DNA of 7,394 nt from Methanomicrobiaceae archaeon (GCA_030628325.1 DAOVRB010000041.1:1-7394), one strand, 5' to 3'. Shown: positions 1 to 5,912, counted from the stretch's first letter. The notes: generated by a model from the sequence alone, not told the origin. Translations and numbers: made by a program.

Positions 1-1
1 C

Positions 2-931
2 ATTATCAATAGCATATAGCTTACGCGGGCTTCGCTCCCTCTTACCAGCAGAAAACGAATGTGTTTCGATGAAAAAAAGGAGATAAGGTTCCTCTAAATA
101 TCGGGAATATCTTTCAATAGAATCAAGTGATACACGCCCTCCAAGTGCACGCCTTGTACCATTTAACGTCACCGGACCCGGCACAGATGCCATAAAAGTA
201 GTAGCCACAGATTCAAGTTTCTCAATCTCGCGCACCTCATACCTTCTGGCAACATCATGATTGATAATATCCCGATATATCTGAAACACCATCCTCTCCT
301 TTAGATCAGGCTCAGTTGTCAGCACCACCGCAGGAAATGCTGATGATGATATGTACTCAGAAGTCAGGCTCTGTATCCTATCCGCATCTGCCAGAGGGTC
401 TTTTGGGTCGATATCGTGAAAACTCAGATACTCAGAAAGGTCAAGCGGAAACACTTCCATATCAATATGGCGTCCTGTTAGCAACGTTCCCAGCTCCTTA
501 GACAGCAACTCCGCTGAAGACCCCGATACAATTATATGCAAATTCGGATGCAAATTCGACCGCATTTCCATCTGAATTCTCACCCATCGCTCCCACTGCG
601 GGAGTCGTTGCACCTCATCAAGTATAAGATAATGCAACCCATCCGGATCAACAAATGAACGATGGGCACTGATAATCTGGTCAGGCAGTGCAGTGCCGTT
701 CTCTATTGGAAGCCGTGGGTCTTCAAAATTAACATAAAGAGCCTGTGATGGAGTGATTGTTCCATTGTCAATGAGATGATGCATGAATTGGATTAACGTC
801 GTGGTCTTGCCACTTCTTCGAACACCTGTGACAACGATTACCTGACCAGTAGATGAGAGCCGTTTAAGCTCATTGATGTAGCGTGGTCGAATTATGCCCG
901 TGACTGCTCCCCCGACTGAAGTCGGGGGCAT
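2..931 (-). CDS. AAA ATPase with DUF4143-type C-terminus, 5' end replaced by IS end, 3' partial
   Basis: The frame is open from the left edge to an ATG at 931-929 (310 codons visible). Numbering from that ATG, a Walker A motif (GVRRSGKT, Lys42) is followed by Walker B (LILDEVQ, Asp105-Glu106) and the SGSSAELLSKELGTLLTGR segment (about 136-154) typical of the archaeal AAA_14 plus DUF4143 family. The segment from about residue 233 (REIEKLES...) to the edge matches the DUF4143 part. Family members are usually about 400-450 aa, so roughly a quarter is outside the window. Their role is poorly known; ATP binding is the only function the sequence shows. The first 10-11 codons are not native: they come from the right end of the tnpB element, and host sequence resumes near GIIRPRYINEL. 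Only a few native N-terminal codons are probably lost, and the ATP-binding core is intact. It may be translated from the IS-derived ATG, with a weak AGGGGT upstream. Identity is confident; expression is uncertain. Confidence 0.85.
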   Translation of the reverse strand, partial: MPPTSVGGAVTGIIRPRYINELKRLSSTGQVIVVTGVRRSGKTTTLIQFMHHLIDNGTITPSQALYVNFEDPRLPIENGTALPDQIISAHRSFVDPDGLHYLILDEVQRLPQWERWVRIQMEMRSNLHPNLHIIVSGSSAELLSKELGTLLTGRHIDMEVFPLDLSEYLSFHDIDPKDPLADADRIQSLTSEYISSSAFPAVVLTTEPDLKERMVFQIYRDIINHDVARRYEVREIEKLESVATTFMASVPGPVTLNGTRRALGGRVSLDSIERYSRYLEEPYLLFFIETHSFSAGKRERSPRKLYAIDN

Positions 932-1050
932 CTTGGGATGTTACCCCTGAGATTGCAATCCCAATCTCATAATATTGATCGCCGCGTTCTGGTCACGATC
1001 CATCACCAGCCCACAATGTGGGCAGGAATGGACTCGATCAGAGAGTGTTT
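880..1050 (-). ncRNA. predicted omega-RNA (reRNA) scaffold plus guide
   Basis: In characterised tnpB elements the omega-RNA covers the 3' end of tnpB and the right end, and the guide is the roughly 16-20 nt just outside the element. Here that gives a scaffold from about 1050 down to 900, including the 909-928 hairpin, and a guide at about 899-880, which is ATPase coding sequence starting GGGCATAATTCGACC. The 5' limit is arbitrary; no promoter or processing site was identified. The location follows from family knowledge and the inferred right end. Confidence 0.4.
909..928 (-). repeat. right-end hairpin of the tnpB element
   Basis: Perfect 9-bp inverted repeat, CCCCCGACT and AGTCGGGGG, with a 2-nt loop, about 9 nt inside the inferred right end. 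It is the expected TnpA recognition hairpin and the 3' structure of the omega-RNA. It also lies within the first codons of the recreated ATPase frame. Confidence 0.8.
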
Positions 1051-2032
1051 TTGCAACGATCATTCCACATTTGGAGCACTGCTGAGATGTGTTTTTAGGG
1101 TTCACCAGAATCACACGTGAGCCAACCTCTTCCGCTTTACTCTGGGAGATTGTGATGAACATATTCCAGGAGGCATCTGCAATGCTTTTTGCCAGATGAT
1201 GGTTTTTCTGCATATTCTTGATATTCAGATCCTCAAACACAATCGTACCGAATTGATTCACCAACTGACGGGAGGTTTGATGAGCAAAATTGAGCCGTCT
1301 GTTGGCGATCCGTTCGTGAACGTGTGCAACGATCTTTCGTGCCTTCTTCCGTTCGGGAGTACCCTTCTCTGCCTTTGAGAGTCTTCTCTGTGCCTTCGCA
1401 AGAGATTTCTCATCAGTTCTGAAGAACCTGGGATTCTCGATCTTCGATCCATCTGAGAGGGTCGCGAAGGACTCAAGACCGACATCTACTCCAGTTACTG
1501 CCACTTTCTGCGGAGCAGAAGAAGGCTCATAATCGACCGAGAAGGAGGCATACCATTTCTCAGTCGAAGACCGTTGGATCGTAAGGGTCTTGATCGTCCC
1601 TTTGATAGGGCGATGAAAGACAACTCTGAGATCGCCAATCTTTGAGAGACAAAGATGGACTTCATCAAGTTTAAATCCTGATTGCTTATACGTGATACTG
1701 TCGTATCGTCCCTTCCCTTTGAATCGGGGATAACCCGGCTTCTCTCCGGCCTTTACCCGCTGGAAGTATGCTTTGTAGGCAAGATCTACACGCATCTGAA
1801 CATTTTGGAGAACTTGAGAATGGACCCGTTTTAGTTCCGGACGATCTTTCTTCCATTGAGTCAAGATCTTGTTTGTTTCGTACAGTGAGATTGAACGTTG
1901 TTCTTGCTCCCACGTATCCTTTCGCAACGCGAGCGTATCGTTATAGACCCATCGACAGATCTCCAGCGTCTGCTCTAGTAGAGTAACCTGGGACTTGGAA
2001 GGATAGAGTCTATACCGATATGCTTTACGCAT
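941..2032 (-). CDS. tnpB: TnpB, RNA-guided RuvC-type nuclease of IS200/IS605
   Basis: This encodes a 363-aa TnpB starting MRKAYRYRLYPS, the usual N-terminus of the family and of normal length. The RuvC-like residues are all present: Asp183 in GVDVGLESFA, Glu267 in VFEDLNI, and the DRDQNAAINI motif (Asp345/Asp347). A zinc finger is formed by CSKC (Cys319, Cys322) and CPHC (Cys337, Cys340). TnpB uses an omega-RNA made from the element's right end to cleave DNA next to a target-adjacent motif, which helps keep the element in the genome. The frame stays open upstream to a TTG at 2170, but that stretch covers the left-end hairpin, so I chose the ATG at 2032. An AT-rich TATA-like stretch lies just upstream (about 2035-2050). 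The gene looks intact and possibly active. The stop (TAA, 943-941) is in the same frame as the downstream ATPase. Confidence 0.93.
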   Translation of the reverse strand: MRKAYRYRLYPSKSQVTLLEQTLEICRWVYNDTLALRKDTWEQEQRSISLYETNKILTQWKKDRPELKRVHSQVLQNVQMRVDLAYKAYFQRVKAGEKPGYPRFKGKGRYDSITYKQSGFKLDEVHLCLSKIGDLRVVFHRPIKGTIKTLTIQRSSTEKWYASFSVDYEPSSAPQKVAVTGVDVGLESFATLSDGSKIENPRFFRTDEKSLAKAQRRLSKAEKGTPERKKARKIVAHVHERIANRRLNFAHQTSRQLVNQFGTIVFEDLNIKNMQKNHHLAKSIADASWNMFITISQSKAEEVGSRVILVNPKNTSQQCSKCGMIVAKTLSDRVHSCPHCGLVMDRDQNAAINIMRLGLQSQG

Positions 2033-2085
2033 TATGTTATTATACAATCTATACGTAATTAATAGTGTTGGTTGACGGCATTCAT

Positions 2086-2105
2086 CTCCCCACTGAAGTG
2101 AGGAG
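2086..2105 (-). repeat. left-end hairpin of the tnpB element
   Basis: 9-bp inverted repeat (CTCCCCACT and AGTGAGGAG, one mismatch) with a 2-nt GA loop, 54 nt upstream of the tnpB ATG. It has the same stem length, loop and ACT-GA-AGT apex as the right-end hairpin, which supports pairing the two as ends of one element. Confidence 0.7.
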
Positions 2106-2237
2106 CCTTCTGCCTGTTTTCTTCGTAAATTAGCTAATTTTGCATATAAACATTCCGACATATCGTTCAAAAATCGCGTTTTTTATACGATATCGCGGAA
2201 ACATTACCATTCACCCAGAAAGGCTGGACAAAGGGAA

Positions 2238-2252
2238 AATTTGTATAAAATC
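2238..2252 (-). promoter_or_regulatory. possible archaeal TATA box of the interrupted ATPase
   Basis: On the minus strand a TTTTATACAAA stretch resembles an archaeal TATA box. It lies between the acylphosphatase stop and the tnpB element, where the native ATPase promoter would be expected, so it may now read into tnpB. An ATATCGT/ACGATAT inverted repeat (2160-2166 and 2187-2193) sits just downstream and could be an operator or chance. The rest of 2125-2302 shows no gene. Confidence 0.3.
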
Positions 2253-2302
2253 ATGGCATTTATGATGCGATAAGCGAAAAACTGAAGTTAAAAGAAAGTC
2301 TC

Positions 2303-2816
2303 TTAATAATATGTATAGGGTTTTGTATCCTTTCTCAGACCACGTATCTCATCTATAGTCTGATCCTGTTTCACAAGCATCGCCCTGCCAATTGATACCG
2401 TCTCCTTACCCGGTGCCACTGATTGCTTACTCAGCGCCACAGTCTCCTTACTAAGTGCCACTGATTGCTCACTGAGTTTCATAGATCTGTACATCATCCC
2501 GCCCGCAAGATCCATCTTCTCAAAGAGTTCATCCTGCCAGTTGCCTCTGATGATATCAAAGTAGTCGTACTCGCCTGTTCCGGTTTCCCATCTGACATTA
2601 AGGTCTTCCACAAAGACAGGGTATTCTTGTATGTTGATGGCATCAATGAATCCGGTAAGCACTTCTTCATCCGCTTCTGCTATGATCTCAACATCATAGG
2701 GCATAAGGTTCCTGACCTCTCCTGTGACGCCAGGTCTCCGTGCGGTCTTCTTAACAATGTCCAGACAGCCAGCCGATTTGCACCTCCCCCCTTGCTATTG
2801 CAACCGCTCTTTTCAT
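2303..2816 (-). pseudogene. acylphosphatase-like protein with heptad-repeat tail, frameshifted
   Basis: Two frames together make one acylphosphatase-like protein. The first starts at ATG 2816-2814 (MKRAVAIARGEVQ) and runs into a stop after 21 codons; the second carries on with DIVKKTARRPGVTGEVRNL and VEIIAEADEEVL, matching the family's helix, the VRN strand and the following region. The frame breaks at about 2760-2780, in the loop where the family has a VQ-x-VG-[YF]-R motif with the phosphate-binding Arg. That Arg is therefore missing; the conserved Asn (VRNL) remains. The usual activity is hydrolysis of acyl phosphates such as 1,3-bisphosphoglycerate. The remaining uninterrupted frame (MPYDVEI..., 133 aa from 2704) lacks the catalytic loop. 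The C-terminus has heptads (LSEQSVA, LSKETVA, LSKQSVA, PGKETVS) suggesting a coiled coil, and ends abruptly in KPYTYY, perhaps also truncated. A sequencing error could mimic the frameshift. Confidence 0.7.
2392..2475 (-). repeat. 21/42-nt tandem repeats encoding heptads
   Basis: Repeats with a 21-nt unit and a clearer 42-nt period; GTGCCACTGATTGC recurs at 2413 and 2455 on the plus strand. They encode the seven-residue units [LP]-[SG]-[KE]-[EQ]-[ST]-V-[AS] in the acylphosphatase-like tail. The regular seven-residue spacing fits a coiled coil and could change in copy number by slippage. Confidence 0.65.
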
Positions 2817-2892
2817 AACTACTGATTGCCCGGGATCATAAAATTGGTTTTGGTGGATTCACCGCAGGACCAGAGCATGACCAGTCTTAAAG

Positions 2893-3318
2893 TCATTGAT
2901 GCTGCTTTGTTATACAGGGAGTAAAACAGCGAATGGGTGGCATGCAACTTCCCTGACACCCCGTCCCTGTGCCTCCTGTGTTCAGATCGTGTCCTGCCTG
3001 CCCATCTCTTCTCTGACCGTCAACCACGGGTACTACACAAAAAGGTGGAACTTCGGGGACCAGGACCTGACAGAAAACGAGCACAGCAAACATAAAGGCC
3101 CCCCCGATGCCCACTGCTTTCTTCACTCCTTCTGCAGCAGGAACGGAATGGCGCCCGGACGCCGGCCCGCCCACTTTGCCAGCCAGAACCCGGTCGACAA
3201 CCCTGAGACCGACCTGATGAAAAACGGCATAGGTATCCTGACAGTACTCCGGGATGCCATTCGGGGAGCTCGGGGAGCATGATCTATCCATCCGGCTCCA
3301 TACCCCCTGCCAGGTCAT
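2893..3318 (-). CDS. uncertain ORF, possible small Cys-rich secreted or membrane protein
   Basis: I do not recognise this ORF (141 codons from the ATG at 3318). Its most protein-like part is C-terminal: a hydrophobic stretch VGIGGAFMFAVLVF, then PEVPPFCVVPVVDG and a tail with four further Cys (GCQGSCMPPIRCFTPC). A GGAGTGA sequence lies 8 nt before a GTG at 3114-3112, so a 73-aa protein with a signal-like N-terminus is an alternative reading. The complementary strand is also open over most of the span, typical of GC-rich shadow frames, and neither start has strong support. It could be a decayed gene: part of it (3014-3060) recurs near 6450. Low confidence as a functional gene. Confidence 0.3.
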   Translation of the reverse strand: MTWQGVWSRMDRSCSPSSPNGIPEYCQDTYAVFHQVGLRVVDRVLAGKVGGPASGRHSVPAAEGVKKAVGIGGAFMFAVLVFCQVLVPEVPPFCVVPVVDGQRRDGQAGHDLNTGGTGTGCQGSCMPPIRCFTPCITKQHQ

Positions 3319-3431
3319 CAGGCTGCCAGGGGGGATCTACACGAATTATTTCTACAATCTTTATCACCTGCTGATTGTGAATGCCCGGTTCTTCAGTTCG
3401 TACAGACGCGGGGAAGTGCCTGGGAAACACC

Positions 3432-3450
3432 CATGAGGCATAGCCTCATG
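3432..3450. repeat. perfect 8-bp inverted repeat
   Basis: CATGAGGC, a 3-nt loop ATA, then GCCTCATG. It lies between the uncertain ORF at 2893-3318 and the small ORF at 3514-3690. It could be a protein-binding site or a short hairpin; no T-run follows on either strand, so a terminator is not supported. Confidence 0.5.
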
Positions 3451-3513
3451 CTTAACCAATGTAATGTACCGGGCAGGAGAGGTACTCCGAAACGTAAAGA
3501 AAGTAACAGGAGA

Positions 3514-3690
3514 TCACTTGTACGATTTATACCAGTGCCCGTATTCTTTATGGCTTGTGAAGCAGTGCAATATATAGGTTCGATCTCCCCGGGTATCGTA
3601 GATTATTCCTGCCTGTCGGGTTACATTCTCTACATGACAGGGAATTCCGTGTTTCATATGTTTGCGTGCGGCATTATCATCAGTTTTCAT
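3514..3690 (-). CDS. small hypothetical protein, 58 aa
   Basis: A short ORF downstream of the ST7-like gene on the same strand, with an 87-nt gap. The protein starts MKTDDNAARKHMKHGIPC and ends in HCFTSHKEYGHWYKSYK; it is rich in His, Tyr and Lys, with two Cys and no membrane segment. I do not recognise the family. Its mixed charged and aromatic composition is unlike a random shadow frame. The start is odd: ATG-AAA-AC recurs every 10 nt in the upstream repeat, giving several ATGs in successive frames, and there is no clear Shine-Dalgarno. A stop three codons upstream in frame fixes the ATG at 3690 as the first available. It may be a complete small protein or the surviving end of a longer one. 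Confidence 0.4.
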   Translation of the reverse strand: MKTDDNAARKHMKHGIPCHVENVTRQAGIIYDTRGDRTYILHCFTSHKEYGHWYKSYK

Positions 3691-3720
3691 CTGTTTTCAT
3701 CAGTTTTCATCTGTTGCATG
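3681..3720 (+). repeat. decanucleotide tandem repeat
   Basis: Four 10-bp units in a row: CAGTTTTCAT, CTGTTTTCAT, CAGTTTTCAT and a diverged CTGTTGCATG, so also a 20-bp unit repeated twice. On the minus strand each full unit reads ATGAAAACWG. The second ST7 copy has only one full unit at the matching place (6657-6672), so the array expanded in or shrank from one copy. Confidence 0.85.
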
Positions 3721-3776
3721 TGACTCCTATGAGTCATGTGAGTCATGAGTGACTTTTGGGATCACGACTGGAAATG

Positions 3777-4790
3777 TTAATTTATTACATTTTTTTGTCC
3801 CCTGATCTCTTCTTTGACTCCCCTTTTTCTGGCATCTCCCGGAAACTCCCTCTTCCTCACAGACAGCCACTTAAGCGCTCCGTCGCTTGCCTCCCAGCCT
3901 GATTTTGCCCGTTCCGCATAGCAGATCGCCTCGTCACGCCCGCCCAGGCTGTAGTAGTGTGGGATCTGTTTTGGGATCTTTTTATGGCCGAGGAGGAAGC
4001 CGGGAACGAAAGTGTTGCTCAGAAACGCCTCCGCGAGCGCCTCGTCTGCGGCGGGCGTCTCCCCATCCCTCCGGAAGAGCCAGAGCGCCCGCCCATATGC
4101 CATTGTGGTGAGACCATCATCCGGGTACAGTTCGAGCACCCCGGCAAAGAGGTCGTCACAATCGGCTTTGGCAAAGTTCATTGCGACGATGTAGCGAACT
4201 CCCTGGTTGTCATCCGGGTTCAGCCTGAGCATCTTCCGGTAGATACCGGCCGCCTCGCCATAGCACTCTGCCACCCAGAGGTATCCGGCAAGCGTGATCA
4301 GTGCCCGCATATAAGGACGGGTTCTGATGTATCCCCAGAAGTCACCCTCATACTCTTCAAAGACCTCAGGTCCAAGCACCCGCTCACCCGCCACCACTCC
4401 GGTACGTGCACACTTGATCGCATCGGGGAGATCAGAGGTCACCTCGTCGGCGAGATATACCCAAGCATCGACGCAGTCCATCGAGAGCCCGATCGCCTTC
4501 ATCGCGATCTGCGCCCGTTCCCCGGGGTCATCCGTCTCCCAGATCGAGTACATCATCTCTTCAGCCTCTTCAAGCGGGGTTGCAGGCGTGACAGGGGTGG
4601 CAGGAGTTGCAGCAGGAGTTGCAGAGGTGGCGGTTGCAGGGGGCCCGGGTGTTATGCTGCCCATCATCACCTCGCTGAGACAGGCGTTTGCATCTTCGAT
4701 GGAATCAAAGTTCTTCCCTTCCAGCGCCGTTATTGCATCACGCAATGCCTTCTCTGCCTGCATGCGACCACGGTTTGGATTAGAGGTCAT
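3777..4790 (-). CDS. TPR-like protein of the ST7-like family
   Basis: A complete 337-aa protein. Residues 10-45 form a charged helical region (LEGKNFDSIEDANACL). Residues 47-72 are a low-complexity Thr/Pro/Ala linker. Residues from about 75 on form helical repeats resembling prokaryotic ST7-like/TPR proteins: AWVYLADE (109-116), FEEYEGDFWGYIRTRPYMRA (144-163), YRKMLRLNPDDNQGVRYI (184-201), LLGHKKIPKQIPHYYS (266-281) and a C-terminal GALKWL (304-309). Such proteins are thought to be protein-interaction scaffolds; no catalytic residues are apparent, and there is no signal peptide or membrane segment, so it is probably cytoplasmic. An AT-rich TATA-like stretch lies about 55 nt upstream. A broken second copy starts at 6733, and the two share about 75 bp beyond the stop codon. 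Family assignment is from remembered motifs; the cellular role is unknown. Confidence 0.8.
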   Translation of the reverse strand: MTSNPNRGRMQAEKALRDAITALEGKNFDSIEDANACLSEVMMGSITPGPPATATSATPAATPATPVTPATPLEEAEEMMYSIWETDDPGERAQIAMKAIGLSMDCVDAWVYLADEVTSDLPDAIKCARTGVVAGERVLGPEVFEEYEGDFWGYIRTRPYMRALITLAGYLWVAECYGEAAGIYRKMLRLNPDDNQGVRYIVAMNFAKADCDDLFAGVLELYPDDGLTTMAYGRALWLFRRDGETPAADEALAEAFLSNTFVPGFLLGHKKIPKQIPHYYSLGGRDEAICYAERAKSGWEASDGALKWLSVRKREFPGDARKRGVKEEIRGQKNVIN

Positions 4791-4840
4791 GTGGAATTCT
4801 CTTTACGTGATCGTTTGTTAAGGTTTCGGGAGTGGTGTAG

Positions 4841-4856
4841 TATATTATAACTATTT
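4841..4856 (-). promoter_or_regulatory. candidate TATA box for the ST7-like gene
   Basis: The minus strand reads AAATAGTTATAATATA about 55 nt before the ATG at 4790. With an archaeal start site about 25 nt downstream of the TATA box, this would leave a leader of about 30 nt. No strong Shine-Dalgarno is seen before the ATG. Confidence 0.35.
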
Positions 4857-4868
4857 ATTGGCAGGGGG

Positions 4869-4961
4869 CACTGTCGGAAATTCCAGTAACTGGATTATTA
4901 GTGTGGAAGGATTAGCAGTACTTTACTTGTTTAAGAATTATAACTGATTTTTCCAACAGTG
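4869..4961. mobile_element. probable 93-bp inverted-repeat (MITE-like) element
   Basis: Ends CACTGTCGGAAA (4869-4880) and TTTCCAACAGTG (4950-4961) are inverted copies with 11 of 12 positions matching. The interior is AT-rich and carries no ORF. This fits a small non-autonomous derivative of a DD(E/D) transposon, but no target-site duplication is obvious at the edges, so it could also be an IS-end remnant or a long hairpin. Confidence 0.5.
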
Positions 4962-4973
4962 GCGGTGTGGGAT

Positions 4974-5234
4974 TAAGCTTATCATAGAGGTCTGCCCTGA
5001 ATCAAAAACCCAGGATGCCAGAGATTGTGCAATCTATGAATATATCCAGCAAAAACAAGAAGAAATGAGGCTGTTGCATAAACAGTTTGCTGTAGACAAT
5101 GATGGCAATCAGACTGCAAAACAACCCATATTTTGTGTTTAGTTGTCACCGAAGTATAACTGATTGCTCTTATGAACCAATAAAATTCATTCGTGCAACA
5201 GCCTCAAATGCAACAGGAAATACTCAGGGAATAA
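4974..5234 (+). pseudogene. ORF remnant interrupted by a MITE
   Basis: The plus strand encodes IKLIIEVCPESKTQDARDC and then AIYEYIQQKQEEM up to the MITE. Removing the MITE and one AAAT duplication restores an uninterrupted end (QEEMQQEILRE, stop at 5232-5234). The 5' end runs back into the 4869-4961 element with no start codon, so this is probably the 3' part of a lost gene. I do not recognise the family. It may also never have been a gene; the restored frame is short. Confidence 0.35.
5067..5205. mobile_element. 139-bp MITE with 12-bp terminal inverted repeats
   Basis: Perfect 12-bp terminal inverted repeats, GAGGCTGTTGCA (5067-5078) and TGCAACAGCCTC (5194-5205), flanked by AAAT on both sides (5063-5066 and 5206-5209), a 4-bp target-site duplication. 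There is no transposase inside. The size, inverted ends and duplication define a miniature non-autonomous transposon; similar GGCTGTTGCA ends occur in some DDE-type IS families, but I cannot name the parent. Together with the neighbouring 93-bp element it accounts for most of the gene-free stretch 4791-5250. Confidence 0.8.
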
Positions 5235-5250
5235 TACAAAACGTGAACTT

Positions 5251-5901
5251 CTACAGACCAATGAATTTACAGATAACAATACCAAGAATTGTGCCAAAAA
5301 CTATTAACAAACCTGACTTTAACTCACTTTTTTTCTCTTCACTAAGTCTTCGCATCTCATAATCATTCAATGCAGGGATTTTCCTATCAATTATTTTGAA
5401 ATATTCGCTAATCTGCCGGACTTTCTGAACATATTTTTCCACATTATCCAGATTTGGATTTCCAATATCTTTCTCACTTTTATAACGAGGAATTTCTTCT
5501 AAACAATTATCAATTTCCGGTAAAATTTCCTGATAATATTCTGGAAAAATATTTGTAAGAGCATCCCTTGATATGCCATCTAACCTGTTATGTATGATCT
5601 CTTTTTGATGAATACTAATATAATCAAGATAATCAAAAATTGCCCTGTATAGATGCCTAAACGTCGCATCTAAATTTTTGCTGACATATTCATCAGGATT
5701 TTCCGGGAGGTCTCTGATATCAAACCTTACAGAGAAAACTCTCATTAGATGGTCATAGGAGTCTTTAATCTCATTTATTGGTGGAAGGAATGATTCTGAG
5801 CTTATTTCATCAGCGTGTAATTGTAACTCTTTATAATAGCTGTATAATATTGTATTATTACGCAGCAATTCAAGTTCTTCTTCAGAGAGAAAATCAGTCA
5901 T
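5251..5901 (-). CDS. hypothetical protein with C-terminal membrane anchor, 216 aa
   Basis: I do not recognise this protein. From the chosen start (MTDFLSEEELELLRNN) it is acidic, rich in Glu, Ile, Asn and Tyr, and looks mainly helical. The last 21 residues (about 196-216, SGLLIVFGTILGIVICKFIGL) form one hydrophobic segment preceded by a Lys/Glu-rich stretch (EEKKSELK). This suggests a tail-anchored protein with its bulk in the cytoplasm. I chose the ATG at 5901, 11 nt after the upstream stop and preceded by AGGTT; an ATG at 5940 would add 13 residues and overlap the upstream gene by 28 nt. The gene is AT-rich compared with the ST7-like copies on both sides, suggesting separate origin. It is probably co-transcribed with the 60-aa gene upstream. 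Confidence 0.7.
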   Translation of the reverse strand: MTDFLSEEELELLRNNTILYSYYKELQLHADEISSESFLPPINEIKDSYDHLMRVFSVRFDIRDLPENPDEYVSKNLDATFRHLYRAIFDYLDYISIHQKEIIHNRLDGISRDALTNIFPEYYQEILPEIDNCLEEIPRYKSEKDIGNPNLDNVEKYVQKVRQISEYFKIIDRKIPALNDYEMRRLSEEKKSELKSGLLIVFGTILGIVICKFIGL

Positions 5902-5912
5902 AGAACCTAAAA

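Larger units (their letters stand above)
900..2124 (-). mobile_element. IS200/IS605-family element carrying tnpB only
   Basis: The element is read on the minus strand, with its left end near 2124 and right end near 900. Subterminal hairpins sit at 2086-2105 (left) and 909-928 (right), each a 9-bp stem with a 2-nt GA loop, as expected for substrates of the Y1 transposase TnpA. No tnpA is present, so mobility would need a TnpA supplied in trans. The right boundary is inferred from sequence ending in AGCAGTCAC, just before the ATPase frame resumes. The left boundary is a guess based on a TTTAC pentamer (minus strand, 2129-2125), because this family inserts 3' of short TTAC-like targets without making a target duplication. 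The right end is good to a few bases; the left end may be off by tens of bases. Confidence 0.75.

Noticed and set aside
2033..2170. N-terminal extension of TnpB to a TTG at 2170
   Set aside because: It runs through the left-end hairpin, and the family's N-terminus begins at MRKAYRYRLYPS (2032).
2896..3282. 128-aa plus-strand ORF
   Set aside because: No recognisable domain; it overlaps an equally open minus frame, and GC-rich sequence explains the openness. Only the shared 45-bp block is of note.
3303..3333. CCCCCTG/CAGGGGG inverted repeat as a terminator
   Set aside because: The loop is 17 nt and no T-run follows on either strand.
3681..3720. Possible CRISPR-like array
   Set aside because: Units are 10 bp and contiguous, with no spacers.
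3433..3723. 96-aa plus-strand ORF
   Set aside because: It starts in the 3432-3450 palindrome and ends in the decanucleotide repeat, has no family features, and opposes the more protein-like 58-aa frame.
3957..4850. Long plus-strand ORFs opposite the ST7-like gene, and their counterparts at 6843-7245
   Set aside because: They mirror a well-supported minus-strand gene, are Arg/Cys/Pro-rich without recognisable motifs, and are conserved only because the gene is duplicated.
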